DNA of 64,000 nucleotides from Streptomyces sp. A0642 (GTDB lineage Bacteria; Actinomycetota; Actinomycetes; Streptomycetales; Streptomycetaceae): positions 62,001 through 126,000 of the forward strand of contig NZ_SSBL01000016.1 in the NCBI RefSeq assembly GCF_004795105.1, in the 5' to 3' direction. Position numbers and translations under genes: made by a program. Below are positions 52,252 to 61,103 of the stretch, piece by piece. Below the pieces are notes generated by a model. That model was not told where the DNA came from. It saw nothing but the letters and a program-made list of their open reading frames with translations, and did not search any database. Position 1 is the stretch's first letter; each line of letters opens with the position of its first letter.

Positions 52252-53493
52252 TCAGGCCGCCGGACCCGCGACCGAGGCGAGGTACGCGTTCGTCTTCTCC
52301 GGGTCGAAGAAGAAGTTCTCGAAGTCCGCCGGGTCGTTGAACCCGTTGGCGAAGCGGTCGGCGACCGGCTGGAGCTGACCGGCGGCGCCGATCAGGTTCA
52401 GCACGTGCTCCGGCGGGACGCCGAGCATCGCGTTCGTCCACTTCGTGACGTGCTGGGCGGTCTCCCAGTAGCGGTCGAACGTGGACTGCATCCAGGCCGC
52501 GTCGAACTCCCCGTCGCCGTGCTCGATGATCGAGTCCAGGTAGGCGTTGGCGCACTTGGAAGCCGAGTTGGAGCCCTGTCCGGTGATCGGGTCGTTGGCG
52601 ACGACGACGTCCGCCACGCCGAGCACCAGACCGCCGCCCGGGAGCCGGCCGATCGGCTTGCGCACGGTCGGGGCGTAACGGCCCGACAGGGTGCCGTTGG
52701 CGTCCGTCAGTTCGACCTTGGTGGCGCGCGCGTACTCCCACGGGGTGAACCGCTCCATGAGCTCCAGCGTCTTGGCGAGGTGCTCCGAGGGGTCCTTGAT
52801 GCCCTGGAAGACGTCGAGCGGTCCGCCCGGGATGCCCTCCCAGAACAGGATGTCGGCGCGGCCGGAGGTGGTCAGGGTCGGCATCACGAAGAGCTCGCCG
52901 ACGCCCGGGACCAGGTTGCAGCGGACGGCGTCGAACTCGGGGTGCTCCGGCCGCGGGCCCATCCCGTGCACGTACGCGACGGCCAGGGCGCGCTGCGGGG
53001 CGTCGAACGGCGAACGGGAGGCGTCCCTGCCGAACATGGAGACCAGCTCGCCCTTGCCGGCCGAGACCATCACCAGGTCGTAGGTGCGGGAGAAGTAGTC
53101 CAGGTCGGACACGGCCGCGCCGTGGATGACGAGCTGACCACCGCGCTGGGCGAAGGTGTCCATCCAGCCGGCCATCTTCACGCGCTGGTCCACGGACTGG
53201 GCGAAGCCGTCCAGCTTGCCGACCCAGTCGATCGCGCGCGAGGAGTCGGGCGCGGCGACCGAGACGCCGAGGCCCTCGATGCGCGGGGCCTGGGACTCCC
53301 AGAAGTTGAGCTGGTAGTCCCGCTCGTGCTGGAGCGCGGTGTGGAACATGCACTGCGTCGACATGACCCGGCCGGAGCGGATCTCGTCGGCCGTGCGGTT
53401 GGACATGAGGGTGACTTCGTAGCCTCTGGACTGGAGTCCGAGGGCCAGCTGGAGCCCGGACTGGCCGGCTCCGACTATGAGTATCTTCCGCAT
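52252..53493 (-). CDS. StyA-like FAD-dependent monooxygenase
   Basis: The 413-aa flavoprotein has an N-terminal Rossmann motif (ILIVGAGQSGLQLALGLQSRGYEVTLM) and the overall pattern of styrene/indole monooxygenase oxygenase subunits (GRVMSTQCMFHTALQHE, GRLPGGGLVLGVADVVVANDPITGQGSNSASK). Such enzymes use FADH2 from a separate reductase (StyB); none is visible here. GGAGACC precedes the ATG. It lies 77 nt downstream of the conservon gene cvnD on the same strand, so it may be its effector. Confidence 0.88.
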   Translation of the reverse strand: MRKILIVGAGQSGLQLALGLQSRGYEVTLMSNRTADEIRSGRVMSTQCMFHTALQHERDYQLNFWESQAPRIEGLGVSVAAPDSSRAIDWVGKLDGFAQSVDQRVKMAGWMDTFAQRGGQLVIHGAAVSDLDYFSRTYDLVMVSAGKGELVSMFGRDASRSPFDAPQRALAVAYVHGMGPRPEHPEFDAVRCNLVPGVGELFVMPTLTTSGRADILFWEGIPGGPLDVFQGIKDPSEHLAKTLELMERFTPWEYARATKVELTDANGTLSGRYAPTVRKPIGRLPGGGLVLGVADVVVANDPITGQGSNSASKCANAYLDSIIEHGDGEFDAAWMQSTFDRYWETAQHVTKWTNAMLGVPPEHVLNLIGAAGQLQPVADRFANGFNDPADFENFFFDPEKTNAYLASVAGPAA

Positions 53494-53570
53494 CGCGGTC
53501 TCCGTTGTGTGTAGCTGGTGCCGTGACCGGCAGTGTTCGGCGACGGGGCAGAGCCTGCCGGGAGGGGCGT

Positions 53571-54221
53571 TCAGGCCGGGGTGGCGTCGAGAGCGTGGCC
53601 CACCAGGGCCAGGAGCGACTCGACCACGGTGATCCTGTTGCGCGCGTCCATGATCACCACGGGCACGTGCGGGGGGACGGTCAGGGCCTCCCGGACGTCC
53701 TCGGCCTCGAACCCGGGGGTTCCCTCGAAGTGGTTGACGGCCACGATGTACGGCAGCCCGCAGCTCTCGAAGTAGTCGAGGGCGGGGAAGCAGTCGGCGA
53801 GCCTTCGGGTGTCGGCCATCACGACCGCGCCGATCGCGCCGCGCACGAGGTCGTCCCACATGAACCAGAAGCGCTGCTGACCCGGTGTACCGAAGACGTA
53901 CAGCACGAGGTCGTCGTCGAGCGTGAGGCGGCCGAAGTCCATGGCGACGGTCGTGGTGACCTTGTCGGGCGTCGCGCTGAGGTCGTCGGTCTCCTCGCTG
54001 GCCTGCGTCATCATCGCTTCGGTCTGCAGCGGGGTGATCTCGGAGACGGAGCCCACGAAGGTGGTCTTGCCCACGCCGAAGCCGCCCGCCACCACTATCT
54101 TCGTGGCGATCGGAGCCCTGGTGCGGTCGAGTTGCCAGGCCTGCGGCGATTCCTCGGCCTGGTCGTCCGGCCCTGGCCGGTGCGGAGCGAGCAGCGGCGG
54201 CTCAGAGACGACGGAGTCCAT
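53571..54221 (-). CDS. Conservon GTPase (CvnD-type)
   Basis: The 216-aa small Ras-like GTPase has the P-loop GGFGVGKTTFVG, a G2/G3 region (TTTVAMDFGRLTLDDDLVLYVFGTPGQQRFWFMW) and the G4-like motif VAVNHFEG. It is the fourth gene of a streptomycete conservon: kinase-like CvnA, roadblock CvnB, DUF742 CvnC and GTPase CvnD form a membrane-associated, GPCR-like signalling complex. Its ATG lies 20 nt inside the end of cvnC. Confidence 0.95.
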   Translation of the reverse strand: MDSVVSEPPLLAPHRPGPDDQAEESPQAWQLDRTRAPIATKIVVAGGFGVGKTTFVGSVSEITPLQTEAMMTQASEETDDLSATPDKVTTTVAMDFGRLTLDDDLVLYVFGTPGQQRFWFMWDDLVRGAIGAVVMADTRRLADCFPALDYFESCGLPYIVAVNHFEGTPGFEAEDVREALTVPPHVPVVIMDARNRITVVESLLALVGHALDATPA

Positions 54222-54618
54222 TGAGCACCCTTTCCAGCAGTGCGCGATCGGGCTGGCCGGTGCCGTGACCGGTTCCGTACACGCGGATCTTTCCCTGGTC
54301 GGCCAAGTCGCTGAGCAGCACCCTGACCACACCCAGCGGCATCCTCAGCAGCGCGGAGATCTCCGCCACGGTACGCATCCGGCGGCAGATCTCGACGATG
54401 GCCTGGAGCTCCGGCATGACGCGCGAGGCCAGGTTGCCGTTGGTCAGTTCGCGGCGCTCGTCGGGGGCGTCGAGCGCGGCGACGAACGTCTCGACGAGCA
54501 GGACGTGGCCGAAGCGGGTCCGGCCGCCGGTGAGCGAATACGGGCGCACCCGCGCGGGCCGTTTGTCGGCCCCGCGCACGGGGAGCCTGCGGGCGGGTTC
54601 GGCAGCAGCGTGGGTCAC
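54202..54618 (-). CDS. Conservon DUF742 protein (CvnC-type)
   Basis: The 138-aa protein has a disordered N-terminus, the family signature VRPYSLTGGRT and a winged-helix-like region (IVEICRRMRTVAEISALLRMPLGVVRVLLSDLADQGKIRVY). It overlaps cvnB by 4 nt and cvnD by 20 nt, indicating coupled translation. Confidence 0.95.
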   Translation of the reverse strand: MTHAAAEPARRLPVRGADKRPARVRPYSLTGGRTRFGHVLLVETFVAALDAPDERRELTNGNLASRVMPELQAIVEICRRMRTVAEISALLRMPLGVVRVLLSDLADQGKIRVYGTGHGTGQPDRALLERVLNGLRRL

Positions 54619-55094
54619 TGGGCGCTCTCCATCGATTTGCGCAGCTCACTGCGGAGTTCGGGGGTGAGTACGTGTCCGGCGCGGCCGACGAAGAGCGCCA
54701 TGTGGTAGGCGATGACGCTCATGTCGCAGTCGGGTGTGGCGTGCACACCGAGCAGCGATCCGTCGCTGATCGACATGACGAAGACGCTGCCCTCCTCCAT
54801 GGCGACCATGGTCTGCTTCACGCCGCCGCCGTCCATCAGCTTCGCGGCGCCGACGGTGAGACTGCCGATGCCGGAGACGATCGTCGCCAGGTCGGCGCTG
54901 GAGCCGCGGGGGCCGTCCTGCCGGCCTTCGGCCCGGGCGTTCTGGTGGCCGGGGTCGGAGGAGAGCAGCATGAGTCCGTCGGACGAGACGACGGTGACCG
55001 AGTGGACCCCTGGCACCTCCTCCACCAGATTGCTCAGCAACCAGTGAAGGTTCCGGGCCTCGGTGCTCAGCCCGAATGTGCTGGGCGCAGTCAA
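54615..55094 (-). CDS. Conservon roadblock/LC7 protein (CvnB-type)
   Basis: The 159-aa roadblock domain protein contains LHWLLSNLVEEVPGVHSVTVVSSDGLMLLSS and VVGSLTVG-like segments (SGIGSLTVGAAKLMDGGGVKQTMVAMEEGSVFVMSIS). In other bacteria, roadblock proteins act as GTPase-regulating partners, here presumably of the CvnD GTPase. Both ends overlap neighbouring genes by 4 nt. Confidence 0.95.
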   Translation of the reverse strand: MTAPSTFGLSTEARNLHWLLSNLVEEVPGVHSVTVVSSDGLMLLSSDPGHQNARAEGRQDGPRGSSADLATIVSGIGSLTVGAAKLMDGGGVKQTMVAMEEGSVFVMSISDGSLLGVHATPDCDMSVIAYHMALFVGRAGHVLTPELRSELRKSMESAQ

Positions 55095-58000
55095 CTGCGT
55101 GCCTCCTCGACTGTGTCCCCCGTCTCCCCGGTTCGGCCATCGGTTCGGCCGGCCGGCTCAGTGTGCTCGGTACGTGTGGTGCCTCCGGCCGGGGCGGTGG
55201 CCTCGGCGATCTCCGCCTCGACGTCCCGGCGGCCGTCCTTCGCGCCCTGGTGGAAGCCGCCGAGCCGGCGGCGCAGGGCGTCCTTGTCGACGCTGCCCGT
55301 GCGCTCGGGCGCGGGCGCCGACGAGGGCCGGACGACCTTGGGGGTGCGCTTGGGCAGGCCCTTGTCGGTGATCCGGCCGGCCTGGGGCCGGGGATCCGGC
55401 TCCGGGTGGCGCGGCCCGGGCAGCGCGTCGGCCACGGGATTCGCGACGGGAGCGGGGTTCGCGGCGGGAGCGACGGGCGCCGCGGCGGGCTCGGGCCGCG
55501 CGCCCTCGTCAGCGGTGCGCTCGTGGCGGTCGGGGCCGATGGCGTAGGGGCCGGCGGCGGTCGCGGACTCCGGGCCGTCCCCGAAGGCGGGGGCGTGCGT
55601 GAACTCGGGTACGTCCTCGAATTCCGGCACGCGCGGAAGCCGGACCTGCATCGTGGTCTCGGCCTCGGTCTCCGCGGGCCGCGCGGGCTCGGGGTCCACA
55701 GCGGCCGCTGAGGGCTGCGCCGCCCGCACGGGCTCCGGCTCGGGCGCGGCCGGGGGCTCGTGGTCGGGGCCGGCGGCCGGAGGAACGGCCGAGGGGCCGG
55801 CCGGGCCGTGGTCCTCCGCCGGGGCTCCCGCGTCGGGGCCGGGCGCGGGAGCGGCCGTCGTGCCGGCCCCGGCGATCGCCTGCTCGGCGGCCGCGATCAG
55901 CGGATCGCCGGCCGGCGGCTCGCCGACGAGGGCACGGCGGGGCAGCGCGTTGGAGTTGGCCTCGGCGACCGACCCGGGGAGGTTCAGCGTGGGCGCGTCC
56001 CCGGGGGCCGCGACGGGCGGCGGGGTCGCGGCCGGCGGTGCCTTCGGGAGCAGGGCCTGGGGCAGCACGACGACCGCGGTCACCCCGCTGCCCTTCTGCT
56101 CGCGCAGCTGGACGCGTACGCCGTGGCGCGCGGCCAGGAGCGAGGTCACCTGAAGGCCGAGGCCGGCCCCGTCCGCGCTCTGCTCGCCCGCCTCGAAGAG
56201 CGCCGGATCGCCGAGGCGGGTGTTGAGCTCACCCATCCGTACGGACGACATGCCGATGCCCTCGTCCTGCACGGAGAGCATCACCTCGCCGGTCTCCAGC
56301 AGCCAGCCCGAGAGCTGCACGTGCGAGTCCGGCGGGGAGAACGAGGTGGCGTTCTCCAGGAGTTCGGCGACGAGGTGGCTGAGGTCGTCGGCGGCGAAAC
56401 CGGCGATCTGGGCGTGCGGCGGCAGGGACTGGATGGTGACCCGCTCATACCGCTCGATCTCGCTGACCGCGGCACGGAGCACGTCGACCAGCGGAATCGG
56501 TCCCGGGTGCGCGTGGCCGTGCTCGGCGCCCGCGAGGACCAGCATGTTCTCGCTGTGACGGCGCATGACGGTGGCCATGTGGTCGAGCTTGAAGAGCGTG
56601 GCGAGCCGCTCCGGGTCCTGCTCGCGCTCCTCCAGGGACTCGATGACGCCGAGCTGGCGTTCGACGAGACCGAGGGTGCGCAGCGAGAGGTTGACGAAGG
56701 TGTGGTGGACGGTGTTCTTCAGCTTCTCCAGCTGCACCGTCAGGTCCGCTGCCTGTACCTGGAGTTCGGCGCGCTGGAGGGTGAGGGCCTCGCGCCCGGC
56801 GATCAGTTCGCCGCGCTCGCTCTCCAGTTGCTCGAACCGTCCGTTGAACTCGTGGAGCAGTCCGTGCAGCCGGCCGTGCAGGGCGTTGAGGGACCGGACG
56901 ACCTGGGCGAACTCGTCGTTGCGGCCGGTGTAGCGGACCGGTTCGGCCGACTCGGGGTCCGCGGCGAGCCGGCCGGCGCCGATCCGCAGGACGGCGAGCG
57001 GCTGGGTGAGGGTGCGGGCCACCGCGGTGGAGACGCCGACGGCGATGAGCAGGCAGCCGCCGAGGAGCGCGATCCGCAGTTCGAGGGCCGTGACGTCGTC
57101 GTCGCGCAACTCGCTCAGCCGCCGCACCTGGGCGGTCCCGAGGGCCGACTCGACGCCCCGCATCCGGTCGATCCGGGCGGAGAGCGCCGCCTGGAGCTTC
57201 TTCGGGGAGACCTTCTGGTCGGACGCGGAGAGCTCGGGCCGGTCGGTGAGTCCGGCGAGGTACTTCTCCGCGCTGTTGACCTCGGGGCCGGTGACGGTGG
57301 TGGCCAGCTTGTCGCGGGCGGTGGCGCCGGCGGCCTGGTCGAAGTCGGAGAGGGCGGAGAGTTCGCCGACCCGGGACTGCTGGGCGGCGGCGCTCAGCTG
57401 GTCGCGGGTGCGGTCCTCCTTCGTCTCGCCCTCGTCCTCGGTCTGGACGGGCAGGCCGGTGAAGGGATCGATCCGCGGGGCGGCCGGCTCCTTGCGGGGG
57501 ACGGCGAGCGCGGCGAGCAGCAGTCCGCGGGTGGCGGAGGCCTGTTCGGTGGCCCGGCCGAGCGCGAGCGGGGCGCGGACGGCCTCGGCGGCACGGGGCG
57601 GGGTCCTGTCCGCGAGCTCGTCGGAGAGGTCCTGGAGCTTGGAGATGACCTCGGTGTACGCCTGGTGGGCCTCCAGCGCCGTGGCCTTGCCGGCGATGGC
57701 GTCGCGGCGCAGGGAGGGGATGGCGGAGAGGTCGCGGCGCAGGACGGCGGAGGCCGCGTCCCGGATCTCGTCCACCTGCTGGTCGACCCGCGCGCTGCGG
57801 CTTCCCGCCGAACCGCCCGCCGCGCCGGGCTTGCCCTCGCGGCCGGCGGCGATGAAGGCGGTGACCTCGTCGCGCTCGTCGGCGAGGGAGTGCGCGAGCG
57901 CGATGGCCTGCTGGTTCAGCTCCGCGAGGGTGACCAGCCGCTGAGACTCGGTCAGGTCGGAGGAGGCGCTCAGGGCCGCCGGCGCTCCCGCGGCGATGAC

Positions 58001-58138
58001 GGTGATCCCGACGACGGCGACGCCCGCGACGAGCCGGCTGCGGACACGGACGGTGCGCCCGCTCTCAGCCGGCGCCGAAGGCACCACCTCGGAACCGCTG
58101 TTCTTGCTGCCCTTGCTCCGAGGCCGCTTCTTCTGCAC
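55091..58138 (-). CDS. Conservon sensor histidine-kinase-like protein (CvnA-type)
   Basis: The product is about 1015 aa. Order: basic N-terminus (KKRPRSKGSKN), membrane helix (RLVAGVAVVGITVIAAGAPAAL), a long extracytoplasmic sensor region (nitrate/NIT-like, about residues 60-330), second helix (IALLGGCLLIAVGVSTAVA), HAMP, a coiled coil, and a HATPase domain with ELLENATSFSPP, DEGIGMS and GLGLQVTSLLAARHG. The C-terminal third is Pro/Ala/Glu-rich and disordered. No typical phospho-accepting H-box is obvious. Start: GTG at 58138 (VQKKRPRSK), or TTG at 58150; neither ribosome site is strong. Confidence 0.92.
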   Translation of the reverse strand: MQKKRPRSKGSKNSGSEVVPSAPAESGRTVRVRSRLVAGVAVVGITVIAAGAPAALSASSDLTESQRLVTLAELNQQAIALAHSLADERDEVTAFIAAGREGKPGAAGGSAGSRSARVDQQVDEIRDAASAVLRRDLSAIPSLRRDAIAGKATALEAHQAYTEVISKLQDLSDELADRTPPRAAEAVRAPLALGRATEQASATRGLLLAALAVPRKEPAAPRIDPFTGLPVQTEDEGETKEDRTRDQLSAAAQQSRVGELSALSDFDQAAGATARDKLATTVTGPEVNSAEKYLAGLTDRPELSASDQKVSPKKLQAALSARIDRMRGVESALGTAQVRRLSELRDDDVTALELRIALLGGCLLIAVGVSTAVARTLTQPLAVLRIGAGRLAADPESAEPVRYTGRNDEFAQVVRSLNALHGRLHGLLHEFNGRFEQLESERGELIAGREALTLQRAELQVQAADLTVQLEKLKNTVHHTFVNLSLRTLGLVERQLGVIESLEEREQDPERLATLFKLDHMATVMRRHSENMLVLAGAEHGHAHPGPIPLVDVLRAAVSEIERYERVTIQSLPPHAQIAGFAADDLSHLVAELLENATSFSPPDSHVQLSGWLLETGEVMLSVQDEGIGMSSVRMGELNTRLGDPALFEAGEQSADGAGLGLQVTSLLAARHGVRVQLREQKGSGVTAVVVLPQALLPKAPPAATPPPVAAPGDAPTLNLPGSVAEANSNALPRRALVGEPPAGDPLIAAAEQAIAGAGTTAAPAPGPDAGAPAEDHGPAGPSAVPPAAGPDHEPPAAPEPEPVRAAQPSAAAVDPEPARPAETEAETTMQVRLPRVPEFEDVPEFTHAPAFGDGPESATAAGPYAIGPDRHERTADEGARPEPAAAPVAPAANPAPVANPVADALPGPRHPEPDPRPQAGRITDKGLPKRTPKVVRPSSAPAPERTGSVDKDALRRRLGGFHQGAKDGRRDVEAEIAEATAPAGGTTRTEHTEPAGRTDGRTGETGDTVEEARS

Positions 58139-58500
58139 CGGTGCTCGCAATCTCGACTCGTCCGCCCTTGAAGCAGAGGTGACGCCCGGTCACGTGACGA
58201 GCGCCCCGACCCCTGGTACGGCTTCCGACCATTCCAGTGCTTTTGAGAGGGGGGCGCGCATCAACCGCTCCGCCACTCGAACGAGTGAACAACACTCCCG
58301 AGTTGACGAACAAGTCGCTCCCCGGCCCTCCGGCGGCACGCCCGGACGCCCGGCTGGATCTTCGGGTCAGGCTTTGGCAAGATGCCCGCCCGCACACTTC
58401 CCGGAGTGATTCCTTCCGTTCCAACCGTCCTCCTGACCTGCTGGTACGGTCCAGCCCCCGACCATGCAGGCCCCGTGAAGACCTCGTGCAGACTGGCCGC
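58139..58500. promoter_or_regulatory. Divergent promoter region between the conservon and the PP2C-like gene
   Basis: This is 362 nt without a gene. The centre contains the palindrome CACTCG-AA-CGAGTG (58274-58287), followed 12 nt later by ACTC-CC-GAGT (about 58294-58303). These sit where the conservon promoter is expected and look like regulator sites. No single -10/-35 pair stands out. Confidence 0.4.
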
Positions 58501-59283
58501 ATGCGCATCGAACTCGCCACCGCCGCCGGCCTCCCCGGGCGCCCGAACGAGGACTGGGCGGCCTCGGTCCTGCCCGCCTCCGGCCAGGGTGGAGGACTCG
58601 TCCTGCTCGACGGGGTGACGCCGCCGCCCGGTGACGACGGTTGTGCGCACTCGGTGCCCTGGTTCACGGCACGACTGGGCGGGGCCCTGGTCGAACTGTC
58701 GGGTTCGCGACGGGATATGACCTTGCGGGAGATCCTGGCGGAGTCCATCCGGCGCACCGCCGACGCGCATCGCTCCCGGTGTGACCTTTCTCACGTGCGC
58801 ACGCCGCAGGCGACCGTCGTCCTCGTGCGTTGGGACGAGTCGGAGATCGAACACCTGGTGCTCTCCGACTCGGTGCTGCTGCTCGAGTCGACGGAGGGCG
58901 CCGTCCGCGCCCTGCTGGACGACCGGCTCGACCGGCTGCCGCCGGGCGCACTGGCCTCCGAGGGGACCGCCGACGCGTACCGGAACGCGGAGGGCGGCTT
59001 CTTCACCGCCGCGGCCGATCCGGCCGTGGCGGACCGCGCGGTCGCGGGGCGCACCCCACGGGCCGGAGTGCGGGCGGTCGCCGCCCTGACGGACGGGGCG
59101 AGCCGCTGGACGGACATGTTCGGCGAGGGCGACTGGGCGGCCTGTCTCGGAGTCCTCCAGAAGGAGGGCCCCCAGGGGCTGATCGACCGGGTGCGGACCC
59201 TGGAGGACGCGGACACGGACCGTACGCACCTGCGGCGGAGCAAGCGGCACGACGACGCGACGGCGGTCTACGCACAGCTCTGA
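58501..59283 (+). CDS. PP2C-like protein phosphatase
   Basis: The 260-aa protein follows the PP2C layout: an early Asp in GRPNEDWAAS, LVLLDGVTPP, SHVRTPQATVVLVRW, the metal-binding ALTDGASRWTD and a terminal RSKRHDDATAVYAQL. It is compact, without a sensor or membrane segment. It is divergent from the conservon operon; whether it acts on that pathway is unknown. Confidence 0.85.
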   Translation: MRIELATAAGLPGRPNEDWAASVLPASGQGGGLVLLDGVTPPPGDDGCAHSVPWFTARLGGALVELSGSRRDMTLREILAESIRRTADAHRSRCDLSHVRTPQATVVLVRWDESEIEHLVLSDSVLLLESTEGAVRALLDDRLDRLPPGALASEGTADAYRNAEGGFFTAAADPAVADRAVAGRTPRAGVRAVAALTDGASRWTDMFGEGDWAACLGVLQKEGPQGLIDRVRTLEDADTDRTHLRRSKRHDDATAVYAQL

Positions 59284-59316
59284 ACGGACGGCCCGCTCGC
59301 CACGGAGGCCGCCGGA

Positions 59317-59333
59317 CCGGGCGCCCCGCCCGG
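59317..59333. terminator. Hairpin between convergent PP2C-like and MarR genes
   Basis: CCGGGCG (59317-59323) and CGCCCGG (59327-59333) form a perfect 7-bp stem with a CCC loop, in the 56-nt gap between the two stop codons. Confidence 0.55.
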
Positions 59334-59339
59334 GCCGCC

Positions 59340-59837
59340 TCAGCCTTCGGCGCGGGCGTTCAGCTGGTGCAGCAGCCGGGCCAGCTCCGCCACCTCGGCC
59401 CGGTCCCAGTCGGCGAGCTTGCGCACATAGCGGTCCCGGCGCGCGTCCCGGACGCTGCGGAAGCGGGCGAGACCCTCGTCGGTGAGGTGGACCAGGGAGG
59501 CCCGGCCGTCCGCCGGGTCCGGCTCGCGCGCCACCAGGCCGAGGACCTCCAGGGCACGCAACTGGCGGCTCATGGTGGCCTTGCCGACACCGAAGTACGA
59601 GGCGAGGTCGGTGGCCCGCTGACGACCGGCCGACTCCAGGCGGACGAAGAGCCCATAGGCCGCCGCCTCCAGCTCGGGGTGCACCTCGCGTGCCATCTCG
59701 CCGGAGTTGGCACGGGCGCGGCGCAGGAAGACCGCCAACTCGCGCTCCAGGGCGAGGAACTCGTGGTCCACACCACTTCCCCCGGCTGCGCCGGGTTCAT
59801 TCCCGCTTTCGCTCCCGTGCACGTCAACACCCCTCAT
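59340..59837 (-). CDS. MarR family transcriptional regulator
   Basis: The 165-aa protein has a winged helix-turn-helix with RQRATDLASYFGVGKATMSRQLRALEVLGLVAREPDPADGRASLVHLTDEG; the DPADGR wing is the family signature. GGAAAG precedes the ATG at 59837. It is divergent from the GH25 lysozyme gene, with a direct repeat in the shared promoter region, so it may control that gene. Confidence 0.93.
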   Translation of the reverse strand: MRGVDVHGSESGNEPGAAGGSGVDHEFLALERELAVFLRRARANSGEMAREVHPELEAAAYGLFVRLESAGRQRATDLASYFGVGKATMSRQLRALEVLGLVAREPDPADGRASLVHLTDEGLARFRSVRDARRDRYVRKLADWDRAEVAELARLLHQLNARAEG

Positions 59838-59969
59838 GAGCTTTCCCGCCACTGAAAGTTTCTTCCGCCGCCGGTCATCACCGCAGCTCCACCAGTATTT
59901 CGCAGGAGTAGACCAACGGCACCGCCCAGGCCCCCTTCCCCGACGCGGGTCTACGTGCGTAGCTTCATG

Positions 59970-59994
59970 CATGGCATGTTCACACCATGGCATG
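59970..59994. repeat. Direct repeat CATGGCATG in the marR-lysozyme promoter region
   Basis: CATGGCATG occurs at 59970-59978 and 59986-59994, start to start 16 nt. The second copy is part of the palindrome TGGCATGCCA. The layout fits a regulator binding one face of the helix; the divergent MarR is the obvious candidate. Confidence 0.45.
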
Positions 59995-60062
59995 CCACCA
60001 GGGGCGCGTCCGTCGCGCCCCGGGTCAGCAGGTCCCCCCACCGAGGCCTCGGAGGCACGCTC

Positions 60063-60908
60063 ATGCCCGTGCACAGATCCGGCTCCACGACAGTCCGCCG
60101 CTCGCGCTTCGCCGCAGCGGGAACCCTGCTCGCAGCTCTCTCCCTCCTCGTCGCCCTGCCCGGCGCCGCCGGCGCGGCCACCGCCGCCGGCGACCCCACC
60201 GCTCCCGCCCGGGGCACGGCCACGATGGGCATGGGCGTCATCGCCCACGACGGCCAGGGCGGCCTGCCCACCACCCGCGCCGTCCAGACCGAAGGCGTGG
60301 ACGTGAGCAGCCACCAGGGCAACGTCGCCTGGTCGACGCTCTGGAACAGCGGCGTGAAGTGGGCCTACACCAAGGCCACGGAGGGCACGTACTACACGAA
60401 CCCGTACTTCGCCCAGCAGTACAACGGCTCGTACAACGTCGGAATGATCCGCGGCGCCTACCACTTCGCCACCCCGGACACGACGAGCGGCGCCACCCAG
60501 GCCAACTACTTCGTGGACCACGGCGGCGGCTGGTCCAGGGACGGCAGGACACTGCCGGGCGTGCTCGACATCGAGTGGAATCCGTACGGCGCACAGTGCT
60601 ACGGCAAGACCGCGGCCGGGATGGTGTCCTGGATCCGCGACTTCGTGAACACCTACAAGGCCCGCACCGGGCGCGACGCCGTCATCTACACCGCGACCAG
60701 CTGGTGGCAGTCCTGCACGGGCGACAGCGCCGCCTTCGGTACCACCAACCCGCTCTGGGTGGCCCGCTACAACACCACGGTCGGGACGCTCCCGGCCGGC
60801 TGGGGCTACTACACGATCTGGCAGTACACCTCGTCCGGTCCGACCGTGGGCGACCACAACCACTTCAACGGCGCCCTCGACCGCGTACAGGCACTGGCCA
60901 ACGGCTGA
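60063..60908 (+). CDS. Secreted GH25 lysozyme (Chalaropsis/cellosyl-type muramidase)
   Basis: The 281-aa enzyme has a signal peptide (RRSRFAAAGTLLAALSLLVALPGAAGAATAA) and a GH25 TIM-barrel domain from about residue 78 to the end: TEGVDVSSHQGNVAW, WAYTKATEGTYYTNPYF, IRGAYHFATPD, the catalytic acids in GVLDIEWNPYG, VIYTATSWWQSC and WQYTSSG. It cleaves beta-1,4 MurNAc-GlcNAc bonds. GGAGG lies upstream of the ATG at 60063. There is no separate cell-wall-binding module. Confidence 0.95.
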   Translation: MPVHRSGSTTVRRSRFAAAGTLLAALSLLVALPGAAGAATAAGDPTAPARGTATMGMGVIAHDGQGGLPTTRAVQTEGVDVSSHQGNVAWSTLWNSGVKWAYTKATEGTYYTNPYFAQQYNGSYNVGMIRGAYHFATPDTTSGATQANYFVDHGGGWSRDGRTLPGVLDIEWNPYGAQCYGKTAAGMVSWIRDFVNTYKARTGRDAVIYTATSWWQSCTGDSAAFGTTNPLWVARYNTTVGTLPAGWGYYTIWQYTSSGPTVGDHNHFNGALDRVQALANG

Positions 60909-61019
60909 GACCGCCGGCCGTTTCCCGCGGAGCCCGGAGACGTACCCCGTCTCCGGGCTCCGCCCCGTCCAGGGCCTCTCACCAGGCACGCAATCCCTCC
61001 ACGGGCCACAGCGGGCCCC

Positions 61020-61051
61020 GTATACACGAGGTGTATACCCCCTGTGTATAG
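61020..61051. promoter_or_regulatory. Operator-like palindrome and promoter of the deacetylase gene
   Basis: GTATACAC-GAG-GTGTATAC (61020-61038) is a perfect 8-bp inverted repeat with a 3-nt spacer. A further half-site, GTGTATAG, follows at 61044-61051. Its TATAGT end (61047-61052) resembles a -10 box, so a bound regulator would block the promoter. The sequence is very AT-rich for this genome. Confidence 0.7.
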
Positions 61052-61103
61052 TCCTTCCAGTCCGCGGCTGAGCGCGGCGCACGCACTGAGGGAGTGACCT
61101 GCC

